From positions 7,025 to 71,024 of the forward strand of contig JBNKWA010000016.1 in the NCBI GenBank assembly GCA_050299555.1: a stretch of DNA of 64,000 nt. Reading direction: 5' to 3'. The notes under the pieces were generated by a model. That model was not told the origin of the DNA and did not search any database. It was given only the letters and a program-made list of their open reading frames with translations. This DNA is from JBNKWA01 sp050299555 (GTDB lineage Bacteria; Pseudomonadota; Alphaproteobacteria; Rhodobacterales; Rhodobacteraceae). Positions 1 to 8,446 of this stretch are shown here, in pieces (position 1 is the stretch's first letter; every line of letters begins with the position of its first letter). Made by a program: the position numbers and the translations under genes.

Positions 1-796
1 GGACCGCCGACAGGAGCGCCTCGGTATAGGGATGCCGGGGATCGTCGTAGATCTGGTCGCGATTGCCGATCTCGACGATCTTGCCGAGATACATCACCGC
101 CACGCGGTCGGCGAGGTGGCGGACCATCGACAGATCGTGGCTGATGAACAGGTAGGTGAGTTGGAACTGCTCCTGCAGGTCTTCGAGCAGGTTGACCACC
201 TGGGCCTGGATGGAGACGTCGAGCGCGGCGATCGGCTCGTCGCAGACAATGAACTTGGGGTTGAGCGCCAGGGCCCGGGCGATACCGATGCGCTGGCGCT
301 GGCCGCCGGAAAACTCGTGTGGATAGCGGTTGGCGAACCGGCGGGCGAGGCCGACCGCATCCATCAGTTCGCGCACCCGCGCCTCGCGCTCGGCGCGCTT
401 GAGCTTGAGGTGCTCGTCCAGTGGCTCGGCGATGATCGAGCCGACGGTCATGCGCGGGTTGAGCGAGGCCTGCGGGTCCTGGAAGATCATCTGCATGACC
501 GGTCGGAGGCGTCGCAGCGCTTCGCCCTCGACATGGGCGATATCGGCACCTTCGAGTTCGATCCGGCCCTCGGTCGGGTCGTAGAGCCGCAGGATGGTGC
601 GGCCGACCGTTGACTTGCCGCAGCCCGATTCGCCCACCAGCCCCATGGTCTCGCCGGCGCCGATGTCGAAGCTGACATCGTCCACCGCCTTGACCCAGCC
701 CACCTGGCGGCGCAACAGGCCCTGATGGATGGGGAAGTACTTCTTCAGCCCCACGACCCGCAGCAGCGGCGCGGTCTTTGCGGCATCAAACGGCAT
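1..796 (-). CDS. Oligopeptide/dipeptide ABC transporter ATP-binding protein, DppF/OppF type (3' end outside window)
   Basis: This is a cytoplasmic ATPase of a peptide-type (PepT family) ABC importer. The reverse strand is open from an ATG at 796 to the window edge. It starts MPFDAAKTAPLLRVVGLKKY and contains Walker A (GESGCGKST), the Q-loop region MIFQDPQASLNPRMTVG typical of DppF/OppF, the signature SGGQRQRIGIARAL, Walker B (FIVCDEPIAALD) and the H-loop ISHDLSMV. The last visible residues, DDPRHPYTEALLSAVP, belong to the C-terminal oligopeptide-ABC extension. The start overlaps the end of the preceding ATPase gene by 11 bases, so the two are co-translated. The end of the gene and any permease or binding-protein genes lie to the left of the window, so the substrate is open. 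Confidence 0.9.
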   Translation of the reverse strand, partial: MPFDAAKTAPLLRVVGLKKYFPIHQGLLRRQVGWVKAVDDVSFDIGAGETMGLVGESGCGKSTVGRTILRLYDPTEGRIELEGADIAHVEGEALRRLRPVMQMIFQDPQASLNPRMTVGSIIAEPLDEHLKLKRAEREARVRELMDAVGLARRFANRYPHEFSGGQRQRIGIARALALNPKFIVCDEPIAALDVSIQAQVVNLLEDLQEQFQLTYLFISHDLSMVRHLADRVAVMYLGKIVEIGNRDQIYDDPRHPYTEALLSAV

Positions 797-1793
797 CGCG
801 CGGCCCTTCGCGATCGAAATCCCAATGGCAGGCCGCGTCGTGCCCCGGCCCCACCGTCAACCGCCGCGGATTTTCCGCCTTGCAGCGGTCGAAGACCTGT
901 GGGCAGCGCGCGGCAAACGGGCAGGCCGACGGATGCGCCGACAGCATCGGCGGCTGGCCCCCGATCGTGCGCAGGCGACCGGCGCGGGTATCGTCGACCC
1001 TTGGCAGGGTGTCGAGCAGCGCCCTGGTGTAGGGATGCCGCGGCCTGGCGAAAAGCTCGGCTACCGGCGCGTGTTCGACGATCTGGCCGCCATACATGAC
1101 GATCACCCGGTCGGCGATCTCGGCCACGACGCCCAAATCATGGGTGATCCAGACGATCGCCGTGCCAAACTTCTTGCGCAAGTCCTTGATGAGCTCGAGG
1201 ATCTGGGCCTGGATGGTGACGTCGAGCGCCGTGGTCGGCTCGTCCGCGATCAGCAGCTTGGGATCGCAGGCAAGCGCGATTGCGATCATCACCCGCTGCC
1301 GCATGCCGCCGGAGAACTGGTGTGGGTAGTCGTCAAGCCGCTTTTCGGGGTCGGGGATGCCCACCAACCCCAGAAGCGACGCCGCCCGGGCCCGGGCCTC
1401 GGCCTTTTTCAGGCGCATGTGGATGCGAATGGGCTCGATGAGCTGATACCCGATGGTGAATACCGGGTTCAGCGACGTCATCGGGTCCTGGAAGATGAAG
1501 CCCACATCGCCGCCACGGAGCGCGCGCAACTGTGGTTCGGACATGTGACGGATGTCGCGGCCGTAATATTCGATCTCGCCGGTGACGATCTCGGCCGGCG
1601 GGCTTGGCAGCAGGCCCATGATCGACATCATGGTGACGCTCTTGCCGCTGCCGCTTTCACCGACGACGCCAACAAGCTCGCCCGGGGCGACCGAAAAACT
1701 GACGGAATTGACGGCGTGCACCTCACCCTCGCGAGTGCGGAAGATGGTCTTCAGATCCCTGACGTCCAGTACCGGTGCCGTCGCATCGAGCAT
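786..1793 (-). CDS. Oligopeptide/dipeptide ABC transporter ATP-binding protein, DppD/OppD type
   Basis: This 335-residue ATPase is the partner of the DppF-like protein downstream. Visible motifs are Walker A (GESGSGKSVT), the Q-loop stretch FIFQDPMTSLNPVFTIG, the signature SGGMRQRVMIAIAL, Walker B (LLIADEPTTALD) and the H-loop ITHDLGVV. The C-terminus has the cysteine-rich oligopeptide-ABC tail (ACPFAARCPQVFDRC and a later DAACHW) normal for DppD/OppD. It is the first gene of its transcription unit within the window. The 208 bases upstream separate it from the divergent M20 hydrolase and must hold both promoters. ATPase genes leading the operon are less usual than permease-first order. The substrate cannot be told from the ATPase; the M20 neighbours suggest peptides or N-acyl amino acids. 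Confidence 0.9.
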   Translation of the reverse strand: MLDATAPVLDVRDLKTIFRTREGEVHAVNSVSFSVAPGELVGVVGESGSGKSVTMMSIMGLLPSPPAEIVTGEIEYYGRDIRHMSEPQLRALRGGDVGFIFQDPMTSLNPVFTIGYQLIEPIRIHMRLKKAEARARAASLLGLVGIPDPEKRLDDYPHQFSGGMRQRVMIAIALACDPKLLIADEPTTALDVTIQAQILELIKDLRKKFGTAIVWITHDLGVVAEIADRVIVMYGGQIVEHAPVAELFARPRHPYTRALLDTLPRVDDTRAGRLRTIGGQPPMLSAHPSACPFAARCPQVFDRCKAENPRRLTVGPGHDAACHWDFDREGPRDAV

Positions 1794-2001
1794 GCCCAGT
1801 CCCTGCTTGTGCCCCGGCCTACCTGTCGGGCCGTGATCTTATCCGTTGGATTCACTAAACACGCGGGCATTCCGCGTTGCAATCGGCAATTTCACGGGTT
1901 GACGGCCGCAAGCGCGATGGCACAGCCTGCGCTCATGTCGAGGTCAAGATGCCGATGGTCAGCCTGAATTTCTGCCGCCCTGCGGCCCCGAGACAGCTGG
2001 T

Positions 2002-3156
2002 ATGACCAGCGAGGAGATGCTGGCGCGGCTGGTCGCCTTTCCCACCGTCACCGGGCAGCCGAACCGGGCGATGACCGACTTCATCGCCGACTGGCTGGCG
2101 GGTCACGGCGTCGAGGCGACCTATCTGCCCGACCCCGAGATCGAGGGGCTGGGCTCGCTCTATGCCCAGATCGGGCCGGCGGTGCCGGGCGGGGCGATCC
2201 TGTCGGGGCACATGGACGTGGTGCCGGTGGAGGGCCAGGACTGGAGCGCCGACCCGTTCACGTTGACCCGTCGTGGCGACCGGCTGCACGGCCGCGGCGC
2301 CTGCGACATGAAGGGCTTCCTTGCCGTGGCGCTGGCGCTGGTTCCCGAGATCCAGGCGGCGGGGCTGAAGCGGCCGGTCCAACTGGTCTTCAGCCATGAC
2401 GAGGAAGTGGGCTGCATCTCGGCCCGGGACATGATCGCGGCGATGCGCGGGGCAGTTCCGCCGGCCGCCATGGCCTTTGTGGGCGAGCCCACGCTGTTGA
2501 AGGTGGTGACCGGGCACAAGGGCATCATGCAGCTCCAGACCACGGTCACCGGCCATGAGGTGCATTCCTCGATCCTGCACCGGGGCGTGCCGGCAGTGAT
2601 GGTGGCGGCGCGGCTGATCGGGTGGCTGGAGGCGCAGAACGCCGCCAACAGGGCGGCGGCCGAGGGCAGGCCCGACAGCGGCTTCGATCCGCCCTGGACG
2701 ACGCTGCATGCAGGCATCATCGCCGGGGGCACGGCGATCAACATCACCGCCAAACACTGCGCCTTTTCGACCGACATCCGCACCATGCCTGACGAGAGCC
2801 TGGCGGAATGGGAAGCGCGTTATCGCGGGCACTGCGCCGAAGTGGAGGCGGAGATCCGCCAGGTCCACCCGGGCGCCGGCATCGCGGTGGAACGTGTGGC
2901 AATGGTTGAGGGCTGCCGGCCCGAGCCCGGCGGCGCCGCCGAGGCCGAGGCCCGCGCCATCACCGGCGACAACGCCTCCCACATGGTGGCCTATGGCACC
3001 GAGGCGGGCTATTTCCAGGAGGGTGGCTATTCCACCGTGGTCTGCGGGCCCGGCTCCATCGCCCAGGCGCACCAGCCCGACGAGTGGATCGACATTGCCC
3101 AGCTGCGCGCGGGCGAACGCTTCATCCGCCGGCTGATCGCCCGGCTGGCCGCCTGA
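2002..3156 (+). CDS. M20 family deacetylase, ArgE/acetylornithine deacetylase-like
   Basis: This 384-residue metallo-aminoacylase is of the ArgE/DapE/ACY1 family and probably removes an acyl group from an N-acyl amino acid such as N-acetylornithine. Motifs are the metal-ligand segment SGHMDVVPVEG, a second ligand stretch GRGACDMKG, the catalytic and metal pair in HDEEVGC, and the C-terminal metal histidine in GSIAQAHQPDEWI. The length fits ArgE. The gene lies 15 bases from a second M20 hydrolase in the same direction, so they form an operon divergent from the peptide ABC ATPases. ArgE proper and catabolic paralogues cannot be separated from sequence alone. The location beside a peptide importer favours a catabolic or scavenging role. 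Confidence 0.8.
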   Translation: MTSEEMLARLVAFPTVTGQPNRAMTDFIADWLAGHGVEATYLPDPEIEGLGSLYAQIGPAVPGGAILSGHMDVVPVEGQDWSADPFTLTRRGDRLHGRGACDMKGFLAVALALVPEIQAAGLKRPVQLVFSHDEEVGCISARDMIAAMRGAVPPAAMAFVGEPTLLKVVTGHKGIMQLQTTVTGHEVHSSILHRGVPAVMVAARLIGWLEAQNAANRAAAEGRPDSGFDPPWTTLHAGIIAGGTAINITAKHCAFSTDIRTMPDESLAEWEARYRGHCAEVEAEIRQVHPGAGIAVERVAMVEGCRPEPGGAAEAEARAITGDNASHMVAYGTEAGYFQEGGYSTVVCGPGSIAQAHQPDEWIDIAQLRAGERFIRRLIARLAA

Positions 3157-3170
3157 ACCGGAGACCGTCC

Positions 3171-4340
3171 ATGCCCGTCATCAATCGCTTTGCCGAGATG
3201 CAGGACGAGATCGCCGCCTGGCGCCGCGATTTCCACCGCCACCCCGAGCTTGGCTTCGACACCCATCGCACGGCGCGGATCGTGGCCGAGAAGCTGGGCG
3301 AATTCGGCGTCGACGAGGTGGTGACCGGAATCGGCCGCACCGGCGTTGTCGGCATCATCCGTGGCCAGGGCGACGGCGGCGTGATCGGGCTGCGCGCCGA
3401 CATGGACGCGCTGCCGATCGAGGAGAAGTCGGGCGTGCCGCACGCCTCGGCGTTCCCCGGCAAGATGCATGCCTGCGGCCATGACGGGCACACCGCGATG
3501 CTTCTGGGCGCGGCGAAGTACCTGGCCGAGACCCGCAACTTCGCCGGCACCGTGGCGGTGATCTTCCAGCCCGCCGAGGAAGGCGGCGGCGGCGGCCGCG
3601 AGATGGTCGAGGACGGGATGATGGAGCGCTTCGGCATCGACCGGGTCTTCGGCCTGCACAACAGCCCCGGACGCCCGCTAGGCAGCTTCGCCACCCGGCC
3701 GGGACCGCTGATGGCGGCGGCGGATTTCCTGACCATACGCATTACCGGCAAGGGCGGCCACGCAGCGCGGCCACATGTGGGCGCCGACACCAATCTGGCG
3801 GCGGCGCATGTCCTGGTGGCGCTGCAGGCGATCGTCTCGCGCGGTACCGACCCCGTCGACCAGCTGGTGATCTCGGTGACCACGATCCGCTCCGACACCG
3901 TCTCGTTCAACGTGCTGCCCGGCAGCGTCGAGATGCTGGGGACGGTGCGCAGTCTGAAAGGAGATGTGCGCGACATGGCCGAGGCGGCCATCGCCCGGGT
4001 GGCAACTGCAACCGCCGCCGCCTTCGGCTGCACGGCCGACGTGGACTACCAGCGCAACTACCCGGTGACCGAGAACGATGCCGGCGCAGCGGCGTTTGCC
4101 TCCGAGGTGGCGCGGCAGGTGGCCGGCGCGGCGGCGGTGGAGGACGACACCGTGCCGGTGATGGCGGGCGAGGACTTCTCGTTCATGCTGAACGCCCGTC
4201 CGGGCGCCTTCATGTTCCTCGGCCAGGGAGACACCGCACCGCTGCACAACGCCGCCTATGACTTCAACGATGCCATCATCCCGGCGGGTTGCTCCTACTG
4301 GGTGACGCTGGCCGAGACGGCGCTGAAGCGGGCCGGCTGA
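3171..4340 (+). CDS. M20 family amidohydrolase (HipO/IAA-amino acid hydrolase-like)
   Basis: This is a predicted 389-residue cytoplasmic metal-dependent amidohydrolase of the hippurate/N-acyl-amino acid hydrolase (M20D) group. The chosen start, MPVINRFAEMQDEIAAWRRD, follows GGAGAC by a normal spacing; the frame stays open upstream but overlaps the previous gene. Family motifs are RRDFHRHPELGF near the N-terminus, GLRADMDALPI, the metal-binding MHACGHDGHTAML, the catalytic PAEEGGGGG, and a late VMAGEDFSFML ligand segment. It forms a two-gene unit with the ArgE-like enzyme. Both next to a peptide-type ABC system suggests uptake then hydrolysis of an N-acyl amino acid or peptide. The exact substrate is unknown. 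Confidence 0.85.
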   Translation: MPVINRFAEMQDEIAAWRRDFHRHPELGFDTHRTARIVAEKLGEFGVDEVVTGIGRTGVVGIIRGQGDGGVIGLRADMDALPIEEKSGVPHASAFPGKMHACGHDGHTAMLLGAAKYLAETRNFAGTVAVIFQPAEEGGGGGREMVEDGMMERFGIDRVFGLHNSPGRPLGSFATRPGPLMAAADFLTIRITGKGGHAARPHVGADTNLAAAHVLVALQAIVSRGTDPVDQLVISVTTIRSDTVSFNVLPGSVEMLGTVRSLKGDVRDMAEAAIARVATATAAAFGCTADVDYQRNYPVTENDAGAAAFASEVARQVAGAAAVEDDTVPVMAGEDFSFMLNARPGAFMFLGQGDTAPLHNAAYDFNDAIIPAGCSYWVTLAETALKRAG

Positions 4341-4354
4341 CACGCGGCTTCGCC

Positions 4355-4379
4355 ATCGCTCCCCCGCCGGGGAAGCGAT
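4355..4379. terminator. GC-rich hairpin between convergent genes
   Basis: ATCGCT-CCCC pairs with GGGG-AGCGAT (imperfect, one extra base on each side). It fills the 39-base space between the M20 amidohydrolase stop and the convergent Anbu stop. There is no T-run, so it may work as a bidirectional, Rho-assisted or 3'-end-protecting hairpin. Confidence 0.4.
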
Positions 4380-5105
4380 CTAGTCGGGCATCTCCACGAA
4401 AGCCTGCCTGAGCGCGGCACTCCAGGCCCGCGACATGGCGGCGAACTTCTCGTCCTCGGGCTCGATCCGCTCCACGGCCGAGATCCGGCACTCGTCGGTG
4501 CGGATGGTGACCAGGTCCAGCGGCATGCCGACGCTGAGATTGGACCGCATGGTGGAATCCATCGACAGGAGCACCGCCTTGCGGCCTTCCTGGATGCTGG
4601 TCTTCCTGGTCACCACCCGGTCGAGGATCGGCTTGCCGTATTTGTGCTCGCCGATCTGCAGATAAGGCGTGTCGTCGGTGGCTTCGATGAAGTTGCCCTC
4701 GGGATAGATCAGGAACAGCCGCATGCGGCCGCCGGCGCGCTGGCCGGCAAGGATCAGCGTGGCGCTGGCAGACTGGCCGTTGCGACTCATCTTTCCTGCA
4801 ATCTCGCTGCTGACCTCACTCAGCAAGTTGCCAACCATGGTGACCACGTCGAGGATGCTGGCGGCCAGCATGATCGAGTTTTGGGGCGTTGCCTCGGGGT
4901 TGTCGATCTCTTCCTGCAGGCGGGCAACGACGGTCTGGGTGACCGACAGGCTGCCGGCTGCCATGATCGCGATCACGCGCTCGCCCGGCTCCTCCCAGGT
5001 GTACATCTTGCGATAGGTCGAGATGTTGTCGACGCCGGCATTGGTCCGGGTATCGGACAGCAGGACCAGGCCCTCGTCCAGAAGCAACCCTACGCAATAT
5101 GTCAT
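4380..5105 (-). CDS. Anbu, ancestral proteasome-type beta-subunit peptidase
   Basis: This 241-residue protein of the Ntn-hydrolase/proteasome family is of the bacterial Anbu type. It starts MTYCVGLLLDEGLVLLSDTRT. After Met removal the N-terminal Thr2 would be the nucleophile, and the SDTRTNAG segment carries the conserved Asp of proteasome beta subunits. A lysine in a KMY segment and the late SMDSTMRSNLSVG stretch match Anbu rather than HslV, which is shorter (about 175 residues). It is the last gene of a leftward set with a transglutaminase-like protein, an alpha-E protein and a circularly permuted ATP-grasp protein, the known Anbu neighbourhood. Anbu assembles open helical rings in other species; its substrate is unknown. 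No ATPase unfoldase partner lies nearby. Confidence 0.9.
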   Translation of the reverse strand: MTYCVGLLLDEGLVLLSDTRTNAGVDNISTYRKMYTWEEPGERVIAIMAAGSLSVTQTVVARLQEEIDNPEATPQNSIMLAASILDVVTMVGNLLSEVSSEIAGKMSRNGQSASATLILAGQRAGGRMRLFLIYPEGNFIEATDDTPYLQIGEHKYGKPILDRVVTRKTSIQEGRKAVLLSMDSTMRSNLSVGMPLDLVTIRTDECRISAVERIEPEDEKFAAMSRAWSAALRQAFVEMPD

Positions 5106-5144
5106 CTGAACGCCCGGGGAATCACCTGCGAAGGCGACACGCTA

Positions 5145-6077
5145 TCACTGCTGTGCAGCCGCTTCCACCGAGACGGTGACATGCATGCTTTCGCGCCCCG
5201 GCCCCAGTGACACGCCGCGGATCGGGGCCGCCTGCAGCGCGTTGAGCCCCGAGCCGAGGCGGACATAGCGGTCGTCCGGGCAGCAGCCGTTCGTGGGATC
5301 GAAGCCCACCCAGCCCAGCGACGGGATGTAGAGTTCGGCCCAGGCATGGCCGGCCTGGGGCTTGAGGTCGGCGGCCGGAGGCGTTGCCGCCTTGTCCGGC
5401 TTGCCTTTGCGCCCGGCCCCGCCGGACTTCGCTTCGCCCTGCTGCTGGCTCTGGCTTTGGCCCTCTCCCTGGCTCGGCGACTGGGTCGGCTCGGGGTCGA
5501 ACAAGTAGCCCGAGACGTAGCGGGCGGGGATGTCGTGGCAACGGGCAATGGCCATCAGCACATGGGCCTGGTCTTGGCAGACGCCCTCGCCCCTTTCCAG
5601 CGCCTCGGCCGCAGTGGTGGCGGCATCGGTGGCGCCGGCGCGATAGGCAACCGCCGCGGCAACCGCCTCCGACAGCCGGTGTGCGAGATCGAGATTGTCG
5701 CCCTTGGCGGCGGTTACGCTGGCGGCGAGTTCCGAAAGCCCGCGCGAAACCTTGGTGGCGGCGGTGTCGCGCAGGTAGACCGCGGGCTGGATGTGCTCAG
5801 CGTGGCCCTTGAGTACGCCGGCGGTGTCCGCGGTCTCGACCTCGCCCTCGACGTCAACGATCACCTCGCTGACCGGGCCGGCGTGGCTGAGGGTGCGGAC
5901 CAGGTCCCCTGCCCCGTCGGTGAAGCCGGTACCGAGCCGTCCGCCCGGCGAGGCGACGTTCCAACGGATCACCCGCTGGCTCTTGCTGGTTGCGGGGCTG
6001 AGGCGGAGGCTCTGCACCGCATATCGCATCTCGCTCTCGTAGCGGTAGACCGTGCGGTGCCGGATCAACAGCTGCAT
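5145..6077 (-). CDS. Transglutaminase-like cysteine peptidase/amidase of the Anbu cluster, with a low-complexity insertion
   Basis: The protein has 310 residues. The start ATG at 6077 overlaps the stop of the alpha-E gene by one base; longer upstream reading frames run into that gene. Residues 1-85 are the family's N-terminal beta domain (IRHRTVYRYE). The papain-like core shows Cys167 in GEGVCQDQAH, His244 in AGHAWAELYIP and Asp260 in WVGFDPTNG. Residues about 195-240 form a Ser/Gln/Gly/Lys/Pro-rich linker between the catalytic Cys and His that homologous transglutaminase-like proteins usually lack; there they run directly from YVSGYL to HAW. It has no signal peptide, so it is probably cytoplasmic. 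It is predicted to make or break amide bonds together with the ATP-grasp and alpha-E partners. Confidence 0.87.
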   Translation of the reverse strand: MQLLIRHRTVYRYESEMRYAVQSLRLSPATSKSQRVIRWNVASPGGRLGTGFTDGAGDLVRTLSHAGPVSEVIVDVEGEVETADTAGVLKGHAEHIQPAVYLRDTAATKVSRGLSELAASVTAAKGDNLDLAHRLSEAVAAAVAYRAGATDAATTAAEALERGEGVCQDQAHVLMAIARCHDIPARYVSGYLFDPEPTQSPSQGEGQSQSQQQGEAKSGGAGRKGKPDKAATPPAADLKPQAGHAWAELYIPSLGWVGFDPTNGCCPDDRYVRLGSGLNALQAAPIRGVSLGPGRESMHVTVSVEAAAQQ

Positions 6078-7030
6078 CAGATGCCCCCGAACAGATAGGT
6101 CTCGCCGACAGCGGCACTGAGCGCGCCGTTGTTGCCGATGAAGCGCGACAGGAACTCGTGCAGGCCGGAATTGACGATGTCGTTGATCTCGGCATCGGCC
6201 AGTTCCGACAGCATTGCCGCAGACTGGGCATGCGCCTCGCCGCGGTGACTGTAGGTACGGCCGAGATGGTCGAGATGATTGGCTGCCCGAGCCACGCAAT
6301 GCAGGAGCGAGCGCGGGCAGGAATCGTTCAGGATAAGGAAATGCGCGATCCTGGCCGGGCTTTGTTCGCCGCCATAGGCCCAGTGGAAGGCGCGGTAGGA
6401 GGAAAGCGAGCGCAGGAGCGTGCCCCATTGCAGCCGGTCGACGCCACCGCCCACCATGTCGATGGTCGGCAGCAGCACGTAGTATTTCACATCCAGCATG
6501 CGGGCGGTGTTGTCGGCACGCTCAACGTAGTAGCCGAGCTGAAGGAAGTCGTAGCCGTCCTTCTGCAGAAGCGTGCCCACCGCAGCGCCGCGGACCAGCG
6601 CGCTCTGCCGCTTGGTCCATTCGGTCAGTTTCGGCAATTGATCGCGGGAGCGCGGCATGCGTTCCAGATCAGCAAATTCCAGGAAGGTGGAGTTGATCGC
6701 ATCCCAGACCTCGGAGGTGAGGGCGGTGCGGACCATGCGGGCATTGCGGCGGGCACTTTCGATGCAGGATGCAACACTCGACGGGTTCTCGCGGTCGAAG
6801 AACAGCCAGGTCTCGCTGTCGCGCTGGTTGGTCTTGTCGCCGAACTTGTCGCGGAAGCCGGCGGCGGTGCCATCAGCGGCAAGGATCGAATCCCATTCGT
6901 TGTGGAAGCCGCCATCGACCCGCGGGATCAGCGCCAGACGGTGGCCGACCTCGAGCATGCGGGCGGTCTTGTCGGCTCGCTCCAGGTAGCGGGCCAGCCA
7001 GAACAGGTTCTCGGCAGTACGACTCAGCAT
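6077..7030 (-). CDS. Alpha-E domain protein (DUF403 type)
   Basis: This 317-residue, almost wholly alpha-helical protein begins MLSRTAENLFWLARYLERAD, the hallmark start of the alpha-E family. The motif recurs in the second half as YYVERADNTARMLDVKYY. It also has the family's VWDAINSTF and FHWAYGG segments, and CPRSLLHCVARAANHLD near the C-terminus. Alpha-E proteins are always linked with ATP-grasp and transglutaminase-like genes; their biochemical role is not established. It lies between the ATP-grasp gene (24 bases upstream) and the transglutaminase gene (overlapping stop and start), so the three are probably made in fixed ratio. Confidence 0.9.
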   Translation of the reverse strand: MLSRTAENLFWLARYLERADKTARMLEVGHRLALIPRVDGGFHNEWDSILAADGTAAGFRDKFGDKTNQRDSETWLFFDRENPSSVASCIESARRNARMVRTALTSEVWDAINSTFLEFADLERMPRSRDQLPKLTEWTKRQSALVRGAAVGTLLQKDGYDFLQLGYYVERADNTARMLDVKYYVLLPTIDMVGGGVDRLQWGTLLRSLSSYRAFHWAYGGEQSPARIAHFLILNDSCPRSLLHCVARAANHLDHLGRTYSHRGEAHAQSAAMLSELADAEINDIVNSGLHEFLSRFIGNNGALSAAVGETYLFGGI

Positions 7031-7054
7031 TGGCGCCTCATGCTCCGAGCACCG

Positions 7055-8446
7055 TCATTCCGTCAGCACCCATGTGTCCTTCACGCCCCCCCCTTGCGAC
7101 GAGTTCACCACCAGACTTCCCTCGCGCAGGGCGACCCGGGTCAGCCCGCCGGGGCTCAACACCACCTCGCGGCCGACGAGGCAGTAGGGGCGCAGATCGA
7201 CGTGGCGCGGGGCCAGCCCGCTGTCAACGAAGGCGGGACAGGTCGAAAGTGCCAGCGTCGGCTGGGCGATGAAATCACCCGGGTCGTGGCGCAACCGTTC
7301 GGCATAAGCGGCGATTTCTTCCTTGGTGGAGGCGGGTCCCACAAGCATGCCGTAGCCGCCGGAGCCATGCACTTCTTTGACCACCAGCTCGGAAAGATGC
7401 TCGAGCACATATTTCAGCGAGTCCGGCTCGGCGCAACGCCATGTCTCGACGTTCTTCAGGATCGGCTCCTCGCCGAGATAGAAGCGAACCATGTCGGGCA
7501 CATAGGTGTAGACCGCCTTGTCGTCGGCGATCCCCGCCCCCGGTGCCGAGCAGATCGCGACCCGGCCGGCACGGTAGGCGTTCATCAGCCCCGGCACGCC
7601 CAGCATGCTGTCAGGCCTGAAGCAGAGCGGATCGAGGAAGTCGTCGTCGATGCGTCGGTAGATGACGTCGACCCGCCGTGGTCCGCGGGTGGTGCGCATG
7701 AAGACCTCGTCGCCCTCGACAAAGAGGTCCTGGCCTTCGACGATTTCGATGCCCATCTGATCGGCAAGGAAGGAATGTTCGTAGTAGGCCGAGTTCAGCG
7801 ACCCCGGCGTCAGCAGAACTGCGGTCGGTCGCGAGCCAGCGCCATCGGGCGCGACACTGACCAGCGTGCGGCGGAGCTGGTCGGGATAGTCGTCCACGGG
7901 CGCGATGCGATTGGATTTGAACAGCTCTGGAAAGAGCCGCATCATCACTTCGCGGTTCTGCAGCATATAACTGACGCCGGACGGCGTGCGGCAGTTGTCT
8001 TCGAGCACGAAGAACTCGGACGGGCCGGTGCGCACGATGTCGATGCCGACGATGTGACTGTAGACGTTGAGCGGTGGCGTGATGCCGACCACGGCCGGTT
8101 CGTAGGCATCGTTCTGGTAGACCAGCGGGGCTGGAATGATTCCGGCGCGGAGGATCTCGCCGCGGTGGTAGACGTCCCAGATGAACGAGTTCAGGGCCCG
8201 CGCACGCTGCTTGACGCCCTTTTCGAGGCGGCGCCACTCGTTCTCGGAAAAGACCCGGGGCATCAGGTCAAACGGGATCAGGCGTTCCGGGTCACCGCCT
8301 TCGCCGTATACGGCAAACGTGATGCCGATGCGTCTGAACAGGGCCTCGGCCTCTTGCCGCTTGACCGCAAGCACTTCGGGCGGGATCGCTTCCACCCAAT
8401 CCACCAGCCGTGAATACGGAAGGCGGACCAGGTCCTTGTCGTACAT
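7055..8446 (-). CDS. Circularly permuted ATP-grasp protein (DUF404/DUF407 type), first gene of the Anbu operon
   Basis: This is a predicted ATP-dependent carboxylate-amine ligase. Family segments are EALFRRIGITFAVYG, RLIPFDLMPRVFSENEWRRLE, RALNSFIWDVYHRGEI, FVLEDNCRTPSGVSYMLQNR, the VKEVHGSGGYGMLVGP nucleotide-binding stretch and the C-terminal RPYCLVGREVVLSPGGLTRVAL. The start is unsettled. The ATG at 8446 is given here, but the family N-terminus (AFFNEMYD) continues upstream of it. An ATC codon at 8464-8462, seven bases after GGGAG, would yield MAFFNEMYD. A GTG at 8605 would add an unconvincing leader. It heads the leftward run ATP-grasp, alpha-E, transglutaminase, Anbu. The family is proposed to join small peptides or amino acids; no product is known. 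Confidence 0.85.
   Translation of the reverse strand: MYDKDLVRLPYSRLVDWVEAIPPEVLAVKRQEAEALFRRIGITFAVYGEGGDPERLIPFDLMPRVFSENEWRRLEKGVKQRARALNSFIWDVYHRGEILRAGIIPAPLVYQNDAYEPAVVGITPPLNVYSHIVGIDIVRTGPSEFFVLEDNCRTPSGVSYMLQNREVMMRLFPELFKSNRIAPVDDYPDQLRRTLVSVAPDGAGSRPTAVLLTPGSLNSAYYEHSFLADQMGIEIVEGQDLFVEGDEVFMRTTRGPRRVDVIYRRIDDDFLDPLCFRPDSMLGVPGLMNAYRAGRVAICSAPGAGIADDKAVYTYVPDMVRFYLGEEPILKNVETWRCAEPDSLKYVLEHLSELVVKEVHGSGGYGMLVGPASTKEEIAAYAERLRHDPGDFIAQPTLALSTCPAFVDSGLAPRHVDLRPYCLVGREVVLSPGGLTRVALREGSLVVNSSQGGGVKDTWVLTE

Noticed and set aside
6158..8413. A 751-codon plus-strand frame across the alpha-E and ATP-grasp genes
   Set aside because: It is the complement of two genes with strong family motifs. 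The translation has no recognisable motif.
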